The notes beneath the pieces were generated by a model. The model searched no databases. It was given only the letters and a program-made list of their open reading frames with translations, and was not told the DNA's origin. The translations under genes were made by a program, and so were the position numbers. From the NCBI GenBank assembly GCA_031580945.1, contig JAVLBT010000032.1, positions 1-24,084 of the forward strand: a DNA stretch of 24,084 nucleotides, read 5' to 3'. Below, piece after piece: positions 22,585-24,084 of the stretch. Origin of the DNA: Gracilimonas sp031580945. Lineage in GTDB: Bacteria > Bacteroidota > Rhodothermia > Balneolales > Balneolaceae. How positions within the stretch are numbered: position 1 is the stretch's first letter; each line of letters starts with the position of its first letter.

Positions 22585-24084
22585 ATGCCTGATAAAAAAC
22601 GAATTCTTGTTACCTCCGCACTTCCTTATGCAAACGGACCTATACATCTGGGACACCTTGCCGGAGCTTATTTAACCCCCGATTTTTATTGTCGCTACAA
22701 AAGAAGAACCGGAGCTGAAGTAGCCTTCATCTGTGGTTCTGATGAACACGGAGTTCCTATAACGATAGCAGCAGAAAAGGAAGGCGTATCGCCCCAGGAT
22801 ATTGTGGACCGGTATCATGAAATGAACAAAAAGGTGTTTGAAGATTTCGGGATCACCTTCGACTACTATGGCCGTACCAGCTCCAAAGTGCACCATGAGA
22901 CTTCACAAGAATTTTTTACTACCCTCCATGAAAAGGGATTCTTCAAAAAGAAAACCGAAGAGCAGCTCTATGATCCTAAATCGGAGATGTTTTTACCGGA
23001 TAGGTATGTGAAAGGAACTTGTCCTAATTGTGGTTATGAAGAAGCTTATGGAGATCAATGCGAAAGTTGCGGGACCTCCCTTTCTCCTACTGAATTGATA
23101 GATCCCGTTAGTGCATTATCAGGTGAAAAACCGGAGTTAAAGAAAACCGAGCACTGGTATATGCCCTTGGGAGATATTCAACCCAAACTTGAAGAATGGG
23201 TCGATTCCCGTGAAAACTGGAAACCAAATGTAATGGGGCAAGTCAAAAGTTGGCTGAATGAAGGACTCACGGATCGTGCAGCCACCCGTGACCTAAGCTG
23301 GGGTGTTCCCGTCCCCCTCGAGGAAGCTGAAGGAAAGGTGTTATATGTCTGGTTTGATGCCCCTATTGGATATGTATCTGCCACCAAAGAATGGGCTCAG
23401 GAAAAAGGCGAACCTGATTTATGGAAAGATTTTTGGCAAGATGAGGATACCGAGCTTTATCACTTTATTGGAAAGGATAACATTGTATTCCATTGCATTA
23501 TGTTTCCAGTGGTGTTGATGGAGCATGGCGATTACGTGCTTCCCAAAAACGTACCGGCCAATGAATTTTTAAATCTTGAGGGCAAAAAGCTTTCTACCTC
23601 AAGGGGTTGGGCGGTTTGGCTGCATGAATATTTAGAAGATTTTGAGCCCGATTTGCTCCGGTATGCATTAGGTGTTACCCTTCCCGAATCTAAAGATTCT
23701 GATTTCTCCTGGAAAGATTTTCAAAAACACATCAATACAGAATTAGCGGATGTATTAGGGAATTTCACCAATCGTTCCCTTTCCTTTACTAATAACTATG
23801 CGGATGGAAAAGTCCCTGAACTCATAGAACCATCCGACTTAGATAAGGAAACTCTACAAGCAATTACCGATCAAAAAGACAAGGTGACCCAGGCCTATGA
23901 AAACTTCCGGTTTAAGGAAGCTATAAGTGAAACCATGAACCTGGCTCGTATTGGGAATCGATATTTTACGGAGACTGAACCCTGGAAAACACGTAAATCA
24001 GAACCTCGAAAGTGTGGTAATACCCTGCATGTAAGTTTACAAATCAGTGCCGCTCTCTCCTGCTTGTTTGATCCAATTTTACCG
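22585..24084 (+). CDS. metG: Methionyl-tRNA synthetase, N-terminal 500 residues (cut by window edge)
   Basis: The first 500 residues of a class I methionyl-tRNA synthetase, which charges tRNA-Met with methionine. The HIGH signature is HLGH (21-24) in TSALPYANGPIHLGHLAG. The connective-peptide zinc site has all four cysteines, C146/C149 and C159/C162 (CPNCGYEEAYGDQCESC). The KMSKS signature is KLSTS (335-339) in EGKKLSTSRGW. The anticodon-binding helical domain begins near residue 390 (LADVLGNFTNRSLSF). A complete long-form enzyme has about 680 residues, so the C-terminal dimerisation domain, if present, lies beyond the right edge. The ATG at 22585 is the only Met ahead of the first motif; no strong ribosome binding site or convincing promoter was seen upstream. 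Confidence 0.97.
   Translation, partial: MPDKKRILVTSALPYANGPIHLGHLAGAYLTPDFYCRYKRRTGAEVAFICGSDEHGVPITIAAEKEGVSPQDIVDRYHEMNKKVFEDFGITFDYYGRTSSKVHHETSQEFFTTLHEKGFFKKKTEEQLYDPKSEMFLPDRYVKGTCPNCGYEEAYGDQCESCGTSLSPTELIDPVSALSGEKPELKKTEHWYMPLGDIQPKLEEWVDSRENWKPNVMGQVKSWLNEGLTDRAATRDLSWGVPVPLEEAEGKVLYVWFDAPIGYVSATKEWAQEKGEPDLWKDFWQDEDTELYHFIGKDNIVFHCIMFPVVLMEHGDYVLPKNVPANEFLNLEGKKLSTSRGWAVWLHEYLEDFEPDLLRYALGVTLPESKDSDFSWKDFQKHINTELADVLGNFTNRSLSFTNNYADGKVPELIEPSDLDKETLQAITDQKDKVTQAYENFRFKEAISETMNLARIGNRYFTETEPWKTRKSEPRKCGNTLHVSLQISAALSCLFDPILP

Overview
The window reads as a chromosomal segment of a Bacteroidota-like bacterium, most likely from the Balneolota/Rhodothermota side. This is an inference. 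It rests on moderately low GC, a TAnnTTTG-type promoter box in front of the suf genes, weak Shine-Dalgarno sequences, a DUF2480 protein attached to a SUF operon, tandem parvulin genes upstream of moxR, and intergenic palindromic repeats of kinds I recall from this group. Almost everything is housekeeping or envelope biology. No phage, plasmid, CRISPR array, intact insertion sequence, rRNA or tRNA was seen.

Positions 1-8680 are all on the minus strand. Read in transcription order they are sufB, sufC, sufD, sufS, an Nfu-type scaffold, an A-type Fe-S carrier, a DUF2480 protein, a short-chain dehydrogenase and the N-terminal part of a UvrD/PcrA-like helicase that runs off the left edge. SufB-SufC-SufD form the scaffold ATPase complex, SufS supplies sulfur, and Nfu and the A-type protein pass clusters to client proteins. 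The operon is interrupted by repeats: AT-rich hairpins between sufB and sufC and between sufA and DUF2480, and a roughly 240-bp mosaic of palindromes between sufD and sufS. No SufE, SufU or SufT is present in the window.

Positions 8918-18285 are on the plus strand. First comes a tight thymidine kinase/nucleoside transporter pair for nucleoside salvage. The thymidine kinase has lost two of its four expected zinc ligands. Next is an envelope-protein-folding cluster: a signal-peptide protein with two parvulin domains, a lipoprotein with a degenerate parvulin domain, a SurA-like chaperone, a MoxR AAA+ ATPase and a membrane-anchored VWA protein. These five genes overlap or nearly abut.

Positions 18282-21251 are on the minus strand: apt, an unrecognised lipoprotein, an unrecognised secreted coiled-coil protein with a C-terminal membrane anchor, a clear terminator, and a secreted histidine phosphatase that converges on the VWA gene. 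tadA diverges from apt on the plus strand. A 798-bp gene-free stretch follows, holding two inverted pairs of short palindromes and a 48-codon remnant of an unknown gene. The window ends inside metG.

The strongest candidates for something undescribed are the lipoprotein/coiled-coil pair, the parvulin-MoxR-VWA operon, and the REP-like palindromes in two loci with base changes that preserve pairing. None of these is proven novel from sequence reading alone.
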